Origin: Betaproteobacteria bacterium
GTDB taxonomy: Bacteria; Pseudomonadota; Gammaproteobacteria; Burkholderiales; Burkholderiaceae_C
Assembly (NCBI GenBank): GCA_025354965.1
Contig: JANXLW010000178.1
Coordinates: 1-12,633 of the forward strand
DNA: 12,633 bases
Direction: 5' to 3'
Below, piece after piece: positions 6,543 to 12,633 of this stretch. The notes beneath the pieces were generated by a model that saw nothing but the letters and a program-made list of their open reading frames with translations, had not been told where the DNA came from and made no database searches. Every line of letters starts with the position of its first letter. Positions within the stretch are counted from its first letter, which is position 1. The translations under genes and the position numbers were made by a program.

Positions 6543-6884
6543 CTACCTGTGCAGATGAGAGTGACGTGACTTCTGGCCTGATGGCAACAGCCCATTGAAC
6601 ATTTTGGTAATGGTTAAGAGGCGATCCTTGGCGACAGACTCTCCCAGCGGGCCAGCCAGCATGGTCATCACATCGCCGCGCAGGTACCAAAGCGCTTGAA
6701 TGTCCGGCGCGTAAAGCACCCGTCCAGTGAGTTTTGTCACCGAATGGCTGTCTCCGATGCCCGCAAGACTGTCCATCATTGCCTGACGAATTTCGTTGAC
6801 GCGACTTTCAGTACTCAGATTGGCCGTGGCGTCTCCAAGCAGTCCCATCATGCTGGTCGTGAATTTCGATAATTTTTGCCGCAT
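6543..6884 (-). CDS. Hypothetical protein, 113 residues
   Basis: I do not recognise this family. The protein is 113 residues, with no signal peptide or clear membrane segment. It begins with a basic, Met-rich helix-like stretch (MRQKLSKFTTSMMGLLGDAT), followed by NEIRQAMMDSL, then a central VLYAPDIQALWYLRGDVMTML and a conserved-looking AGPLGESVAKDRLLTIT; the tail is rich in His/Arg/Ser. The amphipathic pattern suggests a small mostly helical soluble protein. The ribosome site is weak. It is convergent with comM. A short stretch at 6922-7077 on the same strand encodes a near copy of its AGPLGESVAK segment, suggesting a past tandem duplication. That segment and ordinary codon use favour it being a real gene. 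Confidence 0.6.
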   Translation of the reverse strand: MRQKLSKFTTSMMGLLGDATANLSTESRVNEIRQAMMDSLAGIGDSHSVTKLTGRVLYAPDIQALWYLRGDVMTMLAGPLGESVAKDRLLTITKMFNGLLPSGQKSRHSHLHR

Positions 6885-6921
6885 GTTATGAAAAGTTACC
6901 CTCTTGCATGTGATGCGATGC

Positions 6922-7077
6922 TCAGTTGACAGTTTGCCATCGAGTGCCAGAAGTGGTCACCGGCCATTCGGCAACGAGGATTGTAGCTACTTGAAGAAAC
7001 ATCCTCGCGCTCAGGGTGATAGTGGGGACCACTCCCTTGGCGACAGCTTCTCCCAGCCAACCCGCAAGTACAACTAC
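6922..7077 (-). pseudogene. Probable decayed 3' copy of the small unknown gene
   Basis: Minus-strand translation from 7077 to a TGA at 6922-6924 includes AGWLGEAVAKGVVPTIT, which aligns without gaps to AGPLGESVAKDRLLTIT of the 6543-6884 gene. At DNA level 7035-7057 and 6626-6648 match at 21 of 23 bases, in the same strand and codon register. There is no start codon of its own with a ribosome site, it abuts the stop of the glycine-zipper gene, and similarity fades towards its end. It is best read as the remnant of a duplicated gene whose 5' part was lost; chance similarity cannot be excluded. The rest of 6885-7073 holds nothing else I recognise. Confidence 0.45.
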
Positions 7078-7814
7078 TGCGGGGACGACCGGGTGTCGGC
7101 ATGAAGCACGTTGCCGTCAATTGTCACTTTGTCACCGACCGACGGCGCCGAGGCTTGCTCCAGGCTGCGTGTGCTGCCGTCTTCCATGCGCACCAGCACC
7201 TGGTAGACAGTTACTTTCTTCATCTTCTTCTCGACCGCATTGCCGGCTACGCCGCCACCGACGGCACCCAGAATAGTGGCCAAGGTCTTGCCGTTGCCAT
7301 CCCCCACCTGGTTACCGACCAGGGCGCCAAGAACCCCGCCCGCGATGACACCACCACCGCTTGCGGTGCCGTCGCGCTGGACCGTTGTGACGGCTCTAAC
7401 GGTGCCGCAGTTGGAACAGATCGGCTTGGCGACCTGACCCGAGGGGTGACTGGTGGCAACGGGTTCACCGGCCGATGTGGACGTGGGTTCCGCAGCGGTC
7501 ACTGCCTCAGGTCGCTTGGCACCCTGTTTTGCCAATGGTTTTGCTGCTACGTGCGCCTGATCAGCGGGGACTGCCTGCACCTTTGGCATTGAAACCGAGT
7601 CGCCGGCAACCGGCACTTGTGCGTCGCTGGCCGCCATCATGGGAGCGGGGGCCGCGGCCGCCAACACGGCAAGGCGGGGCTCCTCCGGATGGGTCTGGAT
7701 ACGAATTAGCGCGGCGCCCATCGCCAGAGCGGCCACTCCAAGTACTATCACCGCTGCCCACAGCGGCTTGTTGACGGTGGGCGTTGACTTGGAAGGATTG
7801 AGATGATCGTTCAT
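7074..7814 (-). CDS. Membrane-anchored glycine-zipper 2TM-domain protein
   Basis: A 246-residue protein from the ATG at 7814; an in-frame ATG at 7826 would add four residues. The later start is preferred because GGA lies 7 bases before it, while the region before 7826 is taken up by an inverted repeat. Residues below count from 7814. An N-terminal membrane anchor (PLWAAVIVLGVAALAMGAAL, about 17-36) is followed by a long Ala/Pro/Thr-rich linker (about 41-130), a CSNC pair (Cys133, Cys136), then a glycine-zipper segment (about 154-195; GGVLGALVGNQ ... GAVGGGVAGN) like that of SlyB/Rickettsia 17-kDa proteins, and a beta-rich tail (VTVYQVLVRMEDGSTRSLEQ). There is no lipobox, so unlike SlyB it is probably anchored in the inner membrane with the zipper domain in the periplasm. 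The function is unknown, perhaps envelope maintenance. Confidence 0.8.
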   Translation of the reverse strand: MNDHLNPSKSTPTVNKPLWAAVIVLGVAALAMGAALIRIQTHPEEPRLAVLAAAAPAPMMAASDAQVPVAGDSVSMPKVQAVPADQAHVAAKPLAKQGAKRPEAVTAAEPTSTSAGEPVATSHPSGQVAKPICSNCGTVRAVTTVQRDGTASGGGVIAGGVLGALVGNQVGDGNGKTLATILGAVGGGVAGNAVEKKMKKVTVYQVLVRMEDGSTRSLEQASAPSVGDKVTIDGNVLHADTRSSPQ

Positions 7815-7831
7815 GAGGATATCCATGCTAT

Positions 7832-7848
7832 GGACCCAAAACGGGTCC
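7832..7848. repeat. Perfect inverted repeat before the glycine-zipper gene
   Basis: GGACCC (7832-7837) and GGGTCC (7843-7848) form a perfect 6-bp dyad around AAAAC, 17-34 bp upstream of the preferred start at 7814. It could be an operator or an mRNA hairpin in the leader. No T-tract follows on the minus strand, so it does not look like a terminator of the upstream metH gene. The rest of 7849-7952 shows no clear signal. Confidence 0.5.
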
Positions 7849-7952
7849 GAAAAAGTAGGCGATTTTTTAAGCTGTTATTGGTTAACGCCTGACAGCGCCG
7901 AAGGTAAACCAAAGAACGCGATGCAGCAAGTCCAGTATGTAACAGCAGGTAA

Positions 7953-10706
7953 TTACAAATTGGGTGCCAACAGCCGCTGCAGCGCTTGTTCGCTTATGTG
8001 GCGTCTGGCTGCCAGGTCCTTGAGCTGATCGTCGCCGATTTTGCCGACACTGAAATAACAGCCGTCGGGGTGGCCCAGATAGAAGCCGCTGACGCTCGCG
8101 GCCGGTGTCATGGCCAGGCTGTCGGTCACGCCCATGCCGATGTCTTCGCAATGCAGCAATTTAAATATGTCTTTTTTCACGCTGTGGTCTGGGCAGGCCG
8201 GGTAGCCCGGTGCCGGACGGATGCCATGGTACTTTTCAGCAATCAGTTCTTCAGCCGCCAAAGCCTCATGCATTGCGTAACCCCACAGGTCAGTGCGTAC
8301 ACGCTGGTGCAGGCATTCGGCAAAGGCTTCCGCCAGTCGGTCAGCGAGTGACTTGAGCAGGATGGCCGAGTAGTCATCGTGGTCATCGGTAAAGTATTTT
8401 TCTCGTTTGTCGACGCCGATGCCGGTCGTTACCGCAAACATCCCGGCGTAGTCGGGTGCCACCCCTTTGGGTGCCACAAAATCAGCCAGGCAGCGGCTCG
8501 GTCGCTGGATTTTTTCACCGTTCTCGCCAACAACGACTTGCTTCTCTGTTTGCTGGCGCAGACCATACCAGGTCAAAGCCGCCTGGGAGCGAGTTTCATC
8601 GGTGTAGAACTCGATGTCGTCGTCATTCACCGTGTTGGCGGGGTACAGGCCGATCACCGCATTGGCGGTCAGCCAGCGACCCTCGATCAGACGCTTGAGC
8701 ATGCGCTGACCGTCGGCGTAGACACGCACCGCCTCCGGTCCAACGATGTCATCTTTGAGAATGGCCGGGAAAGGTCCGGCCAGATCCCAGGTCTGGAAGA
8801 ACGGACCCCAGTCGATGAATTTGGCCAGCTCGCCCAGATCGAAATTCCTGAAGACGCGACGACCCAGAAACTTCGGTCGTGTTGGCGTGAGGTGGCTCCA
8901 GTCAACCACGGTCTTGTTGGCGCGGGCTTTGGCCAGTGGCCATAGGGGTATTTGTCTCTTGTTGGCGTGCTGCCGGCGCACATTCTCGTAGTCGGTGTTC
9001 AGTTCTGCAATGTAGTTGGCCGCCTGCTCGGACAGCAGGCCTTGTGCCACGCTCACGCTGCGCGAGGCATCTGGCACATAGACCACCGGGCCCTCGTAAT
9101 GCGGGGCAATCTTGACGGCGGTGTGCACGCGCGAGGTGGTGGCGCCGCCGATCATCAGCGGAATCTTCTTGATGCGAAAGTAGTCGTCTTTCTGCATCTC
9201 GCCAGCCACATAACTCATCTCTTCCAGGCTCGGGGTGATCAGGCCCGAGAGACCCACGATGTCAGCCCCTTCGACCTTGGCGCGGGCCAGTATCTCGTGA
9301 CAGGGCACCATAACCCCCATGTTGACCACATCAAAGTTGTTGCACTGAAGCACCACGGTGACAATGTTTTTGCCGATGTCGTGCACATCACCCTTGACGG
9401 TGGCGATGATGATCTTGCCTTTGGTTCGCACGTCGCGGCCAGCCGCTTCGTCGAGCCGTTTTTCTTCTTCGATGTAGGGAATCAAATGCGCCACCGCCTG
9501 CTTCATCACGCGTGCACTTTTTACCACCTGCGGCAAAAACATCTTGCCCTGGCCAAACAGGTCGCCGACGATGTTCATGCCAGCCATCAGCGGACCTTCG
9601 ATCACGTGCAGCGGTCGCCCACCTTTGGCCAGAATATCTTGATAGGCTTCTTCGGTATCGGTGGCAATGAAATCGGTTACGCCATGCACCATCGCATGGC
9701 TCAGGCGCTGCTCCACCGTGGTAGGGTTGTCTGCCGTGCCGCGCCACGTCAATCTTGTACTCTCGTCCCTGGCTGCACCCTTGGCGTTTTCGGCAATCTC
9801 CACCAACCGTTCTCCGGCGTCGGGGCGCCGGTTCAGCACCACGTCTTCCACCCGCTCACGCAGTTCGGGTTCCAGCTCGTCGTAGACGCCCACCATGCCG
9901 GCGTTGACGATGCCCATGTCCATGCCGGCCTGAATCGCGTGGTACAAAAACACAGTGTGAATGGCTTCGCGCACTGGGTCATTGCCGCGGAACGAAAAGC
10001 TTACGTTGGAGACACCACCCGACACCTTGGCGCCCGGCAGGTGCGCTTTGATCCAGCGCGTGGCCTCGATGAAGTCGACCGCGTAGTTGTTGTGCTCTTC
10101 GATACCGGTGGCGATGGCGAAGATGTTGGGGTCGAAAATAATGTCTTCGGGCGGAAAGTCCAGCTCGTTGACCAGCACCTGGTAGGCGCGCGCGCAGATC
10201 TCGATCTTGCGCTGGTAGGTGTCGGCCTGGCCTTTTTCATCAAAGGCCATGACCACGGCGGCGGCACCGTAGCGCCGCACCAAGCGCGCCTGCTGCTTGA
10301 ACGCCTCCACGCCTTCTTTCATGCTGATGGAGTTGACGATCGCCTTGCCCTGCACACAGCGCAGACCCGCTTCGATAACGCTCCACTTGCTGGAGTCGAC
10401 CATGATGGGCACGCGCGAGATGTCGGGCTCGCTGGCGATGAGCTGCAGAAAGCGCACCATGGCGGCCTGGCTGTCGAGCATGGCCTCGTCCATGTTGATG
10501 TCGATGATTTGCGCGCCGTTTTCCACCTGCTGGCGTGCCACCGCCAGGGCTTTCTCAAACTCGCCGTTGAGAACCATGCGGGCAAAGGCCTTGGAGCCGG
10601 TGACGTTGGTACGCTCGCCGATGTTGACGAACAGGGTGTCGGCGTTGATGACGACTGGCTCCAGGCCAGACAGCATCATGGGGGTGTGGTTTTGCGAAAG
10701 CGACAT
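7953..10706 (-). CDS. metH: Cobalamin-dependent methionine synthase, folate/cobalamin/reactivation subunit
   Basis: A 917-residue protein corresponding to the last three modules of MetH. In order (from the ATG at 10706): pterin-binding domain (about 20-290; VNIGERTNVTGSKAF, PIMVDSSKW), cobalamin cap and binding domains (about 320-570) with the base-off ligand His442 in GDVHDIGKN and the GLSGLITPSLEEM segment, and AdoMet-dependent reactivation domain (about 590-917) with RPAPGYPACPDH at 830-841. It transfers the methyl group of methyltetrahydrofolate through cobalamin to homocysteine. The homocysteine-binding half is the separate gene at 10893-11948; such split MetH is known in Burkholderiales. 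The start at 10706 matches the usual family beginning and has GGTGAG before it. A GTG at 10790 with an excellent AAGGAG 7 bases upstream would add 28 residues, so the start is not settled. Confidence 0.93.
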   Translation of the reverse strand: MSLSQNHTPMMLSGLEPVVINADTLFVNIGERTNVTGSKAFARMVLNGEFEKALAVARQQVENGAQIIDINMDEAMLDSQAAMVRFLQLIASEPDISRVPIMVDSSKWSVIEAGLRCVQGKAIVNSISMKEGVEAFKQQARLVRRYGAAAVVMAFDEKGQADTYQRKIEICARAYQVLVNELDFPPEDIIFDPNIFAIATGIEEHNNYAVDFIEATRWIKAHLPGAKVSGGVSNVSFSFRGNDPVREAIHTVFLYHAIQAGMDMGIVNAGMVGVYDELEPELRERVEDVVLNRRPDAGERLVEIAENAKGAARDESTRLTWRGTADNPTTVEQRLSHAMVHGVTDFIATDTEEAYQDILAKGGRPLHVIEGPLMAGMNIVGDLFGQGKMFLPQVVKSARVMKQAVAHLIPYIEEEKRLDEAAGRDVRTKGKIIIATVKGDVHDIGKNIVTVVLQCNNFDVVNMGVMVPCHEILARAKVEGADIVGLSGLITPSLEEMSYVAGEMQKDDYFRIKKIPLMIGGATTSRVHTAVKIAPHYEGPVVYVPDASRSVSVAQGLLSEQAANYIAELNTDYENVRRQHANKRQIPLWPLAKARANKTVVDWSHLTPTRPKFLGRRVFRNFDLGELAKFIDWGPFFQTWDLAGPFPAILKDDIVGPEAVRVYADGQRMLKRLIEGRWLTANAVIGLYPANTVNDDDIEFYTDETRSQAALTWYGLRQQTEKQVVVGENGEKIQRPSRCLADFVAPKGVAPDYAGMFAVTTGIGVDKREKYFTDDHDDYSAILLKSLADRLAEAFAECLHQRVRTDLWGYAMHEALAAEELIAEKYHGIRPAPGYPACPDHSVKKDIFKLLHCEDIGMGVTDSLAMTPAASVSGFYLGHPDGCYFSVGKIGDDQLKDLAARRHISEQALQRLLAPNL

Positions 10707-10783
10707 GGAACTCACCGATGTAGAAGTATCAGGTGAGCGTGGTTGCAGAGGCAGTGCCTTGTCCAAGCCTGGTGGGGTGGCTA

Positions 10784-10804
10784 CCCGCACTGCAACGCTC
10801 CTTG
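10784..10804 (-). promoter_or_regulatory. Strong ribosome site before an alternative GTG start of metH
   Basis: Minus-strand AAGGAG is followed after 7 bases by GTG (10790-10788), which opens the metH frame 28 codons before the ATG at 10706. Spacing and sequence are near ideal, better than the GGTGAG before the ATG. Either this is the true start, giving a low-complexity Pro/Ser/Thr-rich extension, or initiation occurs at both sites. Confidence 0.45.
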
Positions 10805-10850
10805 GACCGGGCGTAGTTTAACAAAAAAGTGTCGCGTTTTGACCTTGGCC

Positions 10851-10880
10851 AAAAATGCGCAGCGCCTGACCTGGCTGCAT
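10851..10880 (-). terminator. Imperfect hairpin with T-run between the two metH genes
   Basis: Minus-strand ATGCAGCC (10880-10873) can pair imperfectly with GGCGCTGCGCAT (10866-10855), followed by TTTTT. It lies just after the stop of the homocysteine-domain gene. It may attenuate read-through into the second metH gene, but mismatches and bulges make it weak. Confidence 0.25.
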
Positions 10881-10892
10881 CCGCTGGGGTGT

Positions 10893-11948
10893 TCAGCCGT
10901 ACTTGGGGTAGGCCGCAGCCAGGTGTCGCGCCCTTGGCGCCAGCGGGCTTACGGCTGTGCCAATGGCCGCGATGTGCTCTGGCGTCGTGCCACAGCAGCC
11001 ACCCACGATATTCACCAAGCCCTCCTGCGCGAACTCGTGCAACAGCCGGCTGGTGACTTCGGGCGTCTCGTCAAAGCCGGTCTCGGCCATCGGGTTGGGC
11101 AGGCCGGCGTTGGGGTAGCAGCTGATGAAGGTGTCCGGGGCCACGCGGTGCAGCTCCTGGATGTAGGGACGCATCAGCGCCGCGCCCAGGGCGCAGTTCA
11201 GGCCAATCGCCAGGGGTTGGGCATGGCGCACGCTGTACCAGAAGGCCGTGACGGTCTGGCCGCTCAGGATGCGGCCGGAGGCGTCGGTAACCGTGCCGCT
11301 GATGATCAAGGGCAGGCGCTCGCCCGAGGCCTCGAAATAGCTGTCGATGGCGAACAACGCGGCCTTGGCGTTCAGGGTGTCGAAAATGGTTTCCACCAGC
11401 AGCACATCGGCCCCGCCTTCGACCAAGGCTTTGGTTTGCTCGTAGTAGGCGGCGTTGAGCTGCTCAAAGCTGATGTTGCGCGCGCCGGGGTCGTTCACAT
11501 CGGGGCTGATGCTGGCGGTCTTGGGTGTGGGGCCTAAGGCGCCGACCACAAAGCGGGGCTTGTCGGGCGTGGAATATTTGTCGCAGGCGGCGCGGGCCAG
11601 GCGGGCCGAGGCCAGGTTCATCTCCACCGCCAGGTCGGCCATGTCGTAGTCGGCCTGGGCGATGGTGGTGGCGCCAAAGGTGTTGGTCTCGATCAGATCG
11701 GCGCCGGCGGCCAGGTAGCATTCGTGGATGTCACGGATCACATCCGGGCGGGTCAGGCTGAGCAACTCGTTGTTGCCCTTCACATCGCGGTGAAAGTCCT
11801 TGAAGCGCTCGCCCCGGTACTGCACTTCGTTCAGCTTGAAGCGCTGGATCATGGTGCCCATGGCGCCGTCCAGGATGGCGATGCGCTGGTCCAGAATCTG
11901 CGGCAGTTGCTGGGCGCGGGTATAGCGCGGGGACTCTTGGGTGGGCAT
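10893..11948 (-). CDS. metH: Methionine synthase, homocysteine S-methyltransferase subunit (MetH N-terminal module)
   Basis: A 351-residue homocysteine-binding barrel equal to the first module of MetH. It contains ILDGAMGTMIQRFKLNE (25-41), the AGADLIETNTFGAT motif (81-94), and the three zinc-binding cysteines Cys252 (GLNCALGA), Cys318 and Cys319 (GGCCGTTPEHI) that activate homocysteine as a thiolate. The protein stops soon after this domain, and the remaining modules are encoded by the next gene on the same strand, 102-186 bp downstream depending on its start. The start has AAGGAA 7 bases upstream. It follows cobA by 73 bp on the same strand. A free-standing methyltransferase using S-methylmethionine (MmuM-like) is the alternative, but the sequence is MetH-like and the adjacent partner gene makes the split-MetH reading much stronger. 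Confidence 0.93.
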   Translation of the reverse strand: MPTQESPRYTRAQQLPQILDQRIAILDGAMGTMIQRFKLNEVQYRGERFKDFHRDVKGNNELLSLTRPDVIRDIHECYLAAGADLIETNTFGATTIAQADYDMADLAVEMNLASARLARAACDKYSTPDKPRFVVGALGPTPKTASISPDVNDPGARNISFEQLNAAYYEQTKALVEGGADVLLVETIFDTLNAKAALFAIDSYFEASGERLPLIISGTVTDASGRILSGQTVTAFWYSVRHAQPLAIGLNCALGAALMRPYIQELHRVAPDTFISCYPNAGLPNPMAETGFDETPEVTSRLLHEFAQEGLVNIVGGCCGTTPEHIAAIGTAVSPLAPRARHLAAAYPKYG

Positions 11949-12021
11949 CGACGGGTTCCTTTTACGTAGTCGGCCGAGACTTGCTCATGCCGGGGAGGCG
12001 TGATGTTACCGCCATTGCCGC

Positions 12022-12633
12022 TTAGCGGCGCAGCCGCACCACCTCGCCAATCACCAGCAACGTGGGCGGCTTGATGCCGTGCGCCAGGGCCACACCAGGC
12101 AAGTCGGCCAGCTCGGTGGTCCAGATTTGCTGCTGCGGCCAGGTCGCCTTGTAGACCAGGGCGGCAGGGGTCTGGGCGCTCAGGCCTGCGGCCTGCAGTT
12201 CGCGCGCGATCACATCCAGCCCGGTAACACCCATGTAGATCACGATGGTCTGGTGGGGCAGGGCCAGGGCCTTCCAGTTCAGGTCAATGCTGTTGTCTTT
12301 CAAATGCCCGGTGACAAAGACGCAGCTTTGCGCATGGTCGCGGTGCGTCAGCGGGAAACCAAAGCTGGCAGCGGCACCCAGGGCGGCGGTGATGCCGGGC
12401 ACGATTTCCACGGCAATGCCCCGCTGCAGCAGGGCGTCCATTTCCTCGCCGCCCCGGCCAAAGACAAACGGGTCACCACCCTTGAGGCGCACCACGCGCT
12501 TGCCGGTCAGGGCCTGGTCCACCAGCAACTGGCAGATGGCCTCTTGCGCCAGCGTGTGGTTGCCAGCGGCCTTGCCCACGTAGATGCGCTCGCAGCTGTC
12601 GGGCACCATGTCCACTATGCCGGGTCCGACCAG
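12022..12633 (-). CDS. cobA: Uroporphyrinogen-III C-methyltransferase, C-terminal part (cut by window edge)
   Basis: The frame is open from the right edge (12633) to a TAA at 12022-12024, giving 203 residues with the N-terminus missing. The first visible residues, LVGPGIVDMVPDSCERIYVGK, continue upstream in homologues, so an internal GTG at 12615 is not taken as the start. SUMT motifs are clear: VVRLKGGDPFVFGRGGEEM, the central VPGITAALGAAASFGFPLTHRD, VTGHLKD, and the final PPTLLVIGEVV. The enzyme methylates uroporphyrinogen III twice with S-adenosylmethionine to give precorrin-2, the branch point to siroheme (sulfite and nitrite reductases) and cobalamin. There is no CysG-type dehydrogenase/chelatase domain in the visible part; since that would be N-terminal, its absence is not proven. 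It lies 73 bp upstream of the split metH genes in the same direction. Confidence 0.93.
   Translation of the reverse strand: MVGPGIVDMVPDSCERIYVGKAAGNHTLAQEAICQLLVDQALTGKRVVRLKGGDPFVFGRGGEEMDALLQRGIAVEIVPGITAALGAAASFGFPLTHRDHAQSCVFVTGHLKDNSIDLNWKALALPHQTIVIYMGVTGLDVIARELQAAGLSAQTPAALVYKATWPQQQIWTTELADLPGVALAHGIKPPTLLVIGEVVRLRR

Noticed and set aside
6926..6931. Perfect TTGACA -35 box on the plus strand
   Set aside because: No -10 element lies at 16-18 bp and no plus-strand gene follows.
8952..10736. 594-codon open frame on the plus strand antisense to metH
   Set aside because: It mirrors a high-GC, strongly conserved coding region; the translation is His/Val/Gly-rich with no recognisable domain, while the minus strand encodes full MetH motifs.
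11949..12021. Cobalamin riboswitch upstream of metH
   Set aside because: Only 73 bp lie between cobA and metH, too short for a B12 riboswitch, and no B12-box-like sequence is visible.
12003..12032. GCCGC-TAA-GCGGC hairpin at the cobA stop as a terminator
   Set aside because: It is short and has no T-run after it; cobA and metH may well be co-transcribed.

Overview
The window looks like a core-genome stretch of a betaproteobacterium, most likely Burkholderiales of the Comamonadaceae type (Rhodoferax/Polaromonas-like). This is inferred from the GC-rich codon use, the two-gene methionine synthase, an ammonium transporter with an Ala/Pro-rich N-terminal extension, and a TorF-type porin next to glnK-amtB. 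I see no mobile element, rRNA, tRNA or CRISPR array.

Layout, left to right. (1) 1-1983, minus: the 5' part of a gspB-like gene and a full gspA/exeA-like ATPase gene, accessory factors of type II secretion. (2) 2020-4777, minus: a nitrogen-control operon, porin > glnK > amtB, closed by a clear intrinsic terminator at 2020-2055. (3) 4778-4975: a divergent control region holding a -24/-12 (sigma-54) promoter, a near-consensus LexA (SOS) box and two 17-bp NtrC-like palindromes. (4) 4976-6514, plus: comM, a hexameric branch-migration helicase of natural transformation and recombination. (5) 6515-7952: a small unknown gene, what looks like a decayed 3' copy of it, and a membrane-anchored glycine-zipper protein, all on minus. 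(6) 7953-11948, minus: cobalamin-dependent methionine synthase split into two genes, the homocysteine/zinc half first and the folate-cobalamin-reactivation half second. (7) 12022-12633, minus: the 3' part of cobA/sumT (uroporphyrinogen-III C-methyltransferase), running off the window edge.

How the genes work together. AmtB brings in ammonium, GlnK senses nitrogen state and plugs AmtB, and the porin in front of them shares the same apparent sigma-54/NtrC control, so it is probably an outer-membrane channel expressed under nitrogen limitation. CobA makes precorrin-2, the precursor of siroheme (sulfite/nitrite reduction) and of cobalamin; MetH uses cobalamin to make methionine, so the right-hand genes are linked by sulfur/B12 metabolism.

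The most interesting locus is the 198-bp porin-comM intergenic region. It appears to combine nitrogen control (sigma-54 plus tandem NtrC sites spaced as at E. coli glnAp2) with a perfect-palindrome LexA box facing comM. This suggests that a recombination helicase known for competence may belong to the SOS response here.
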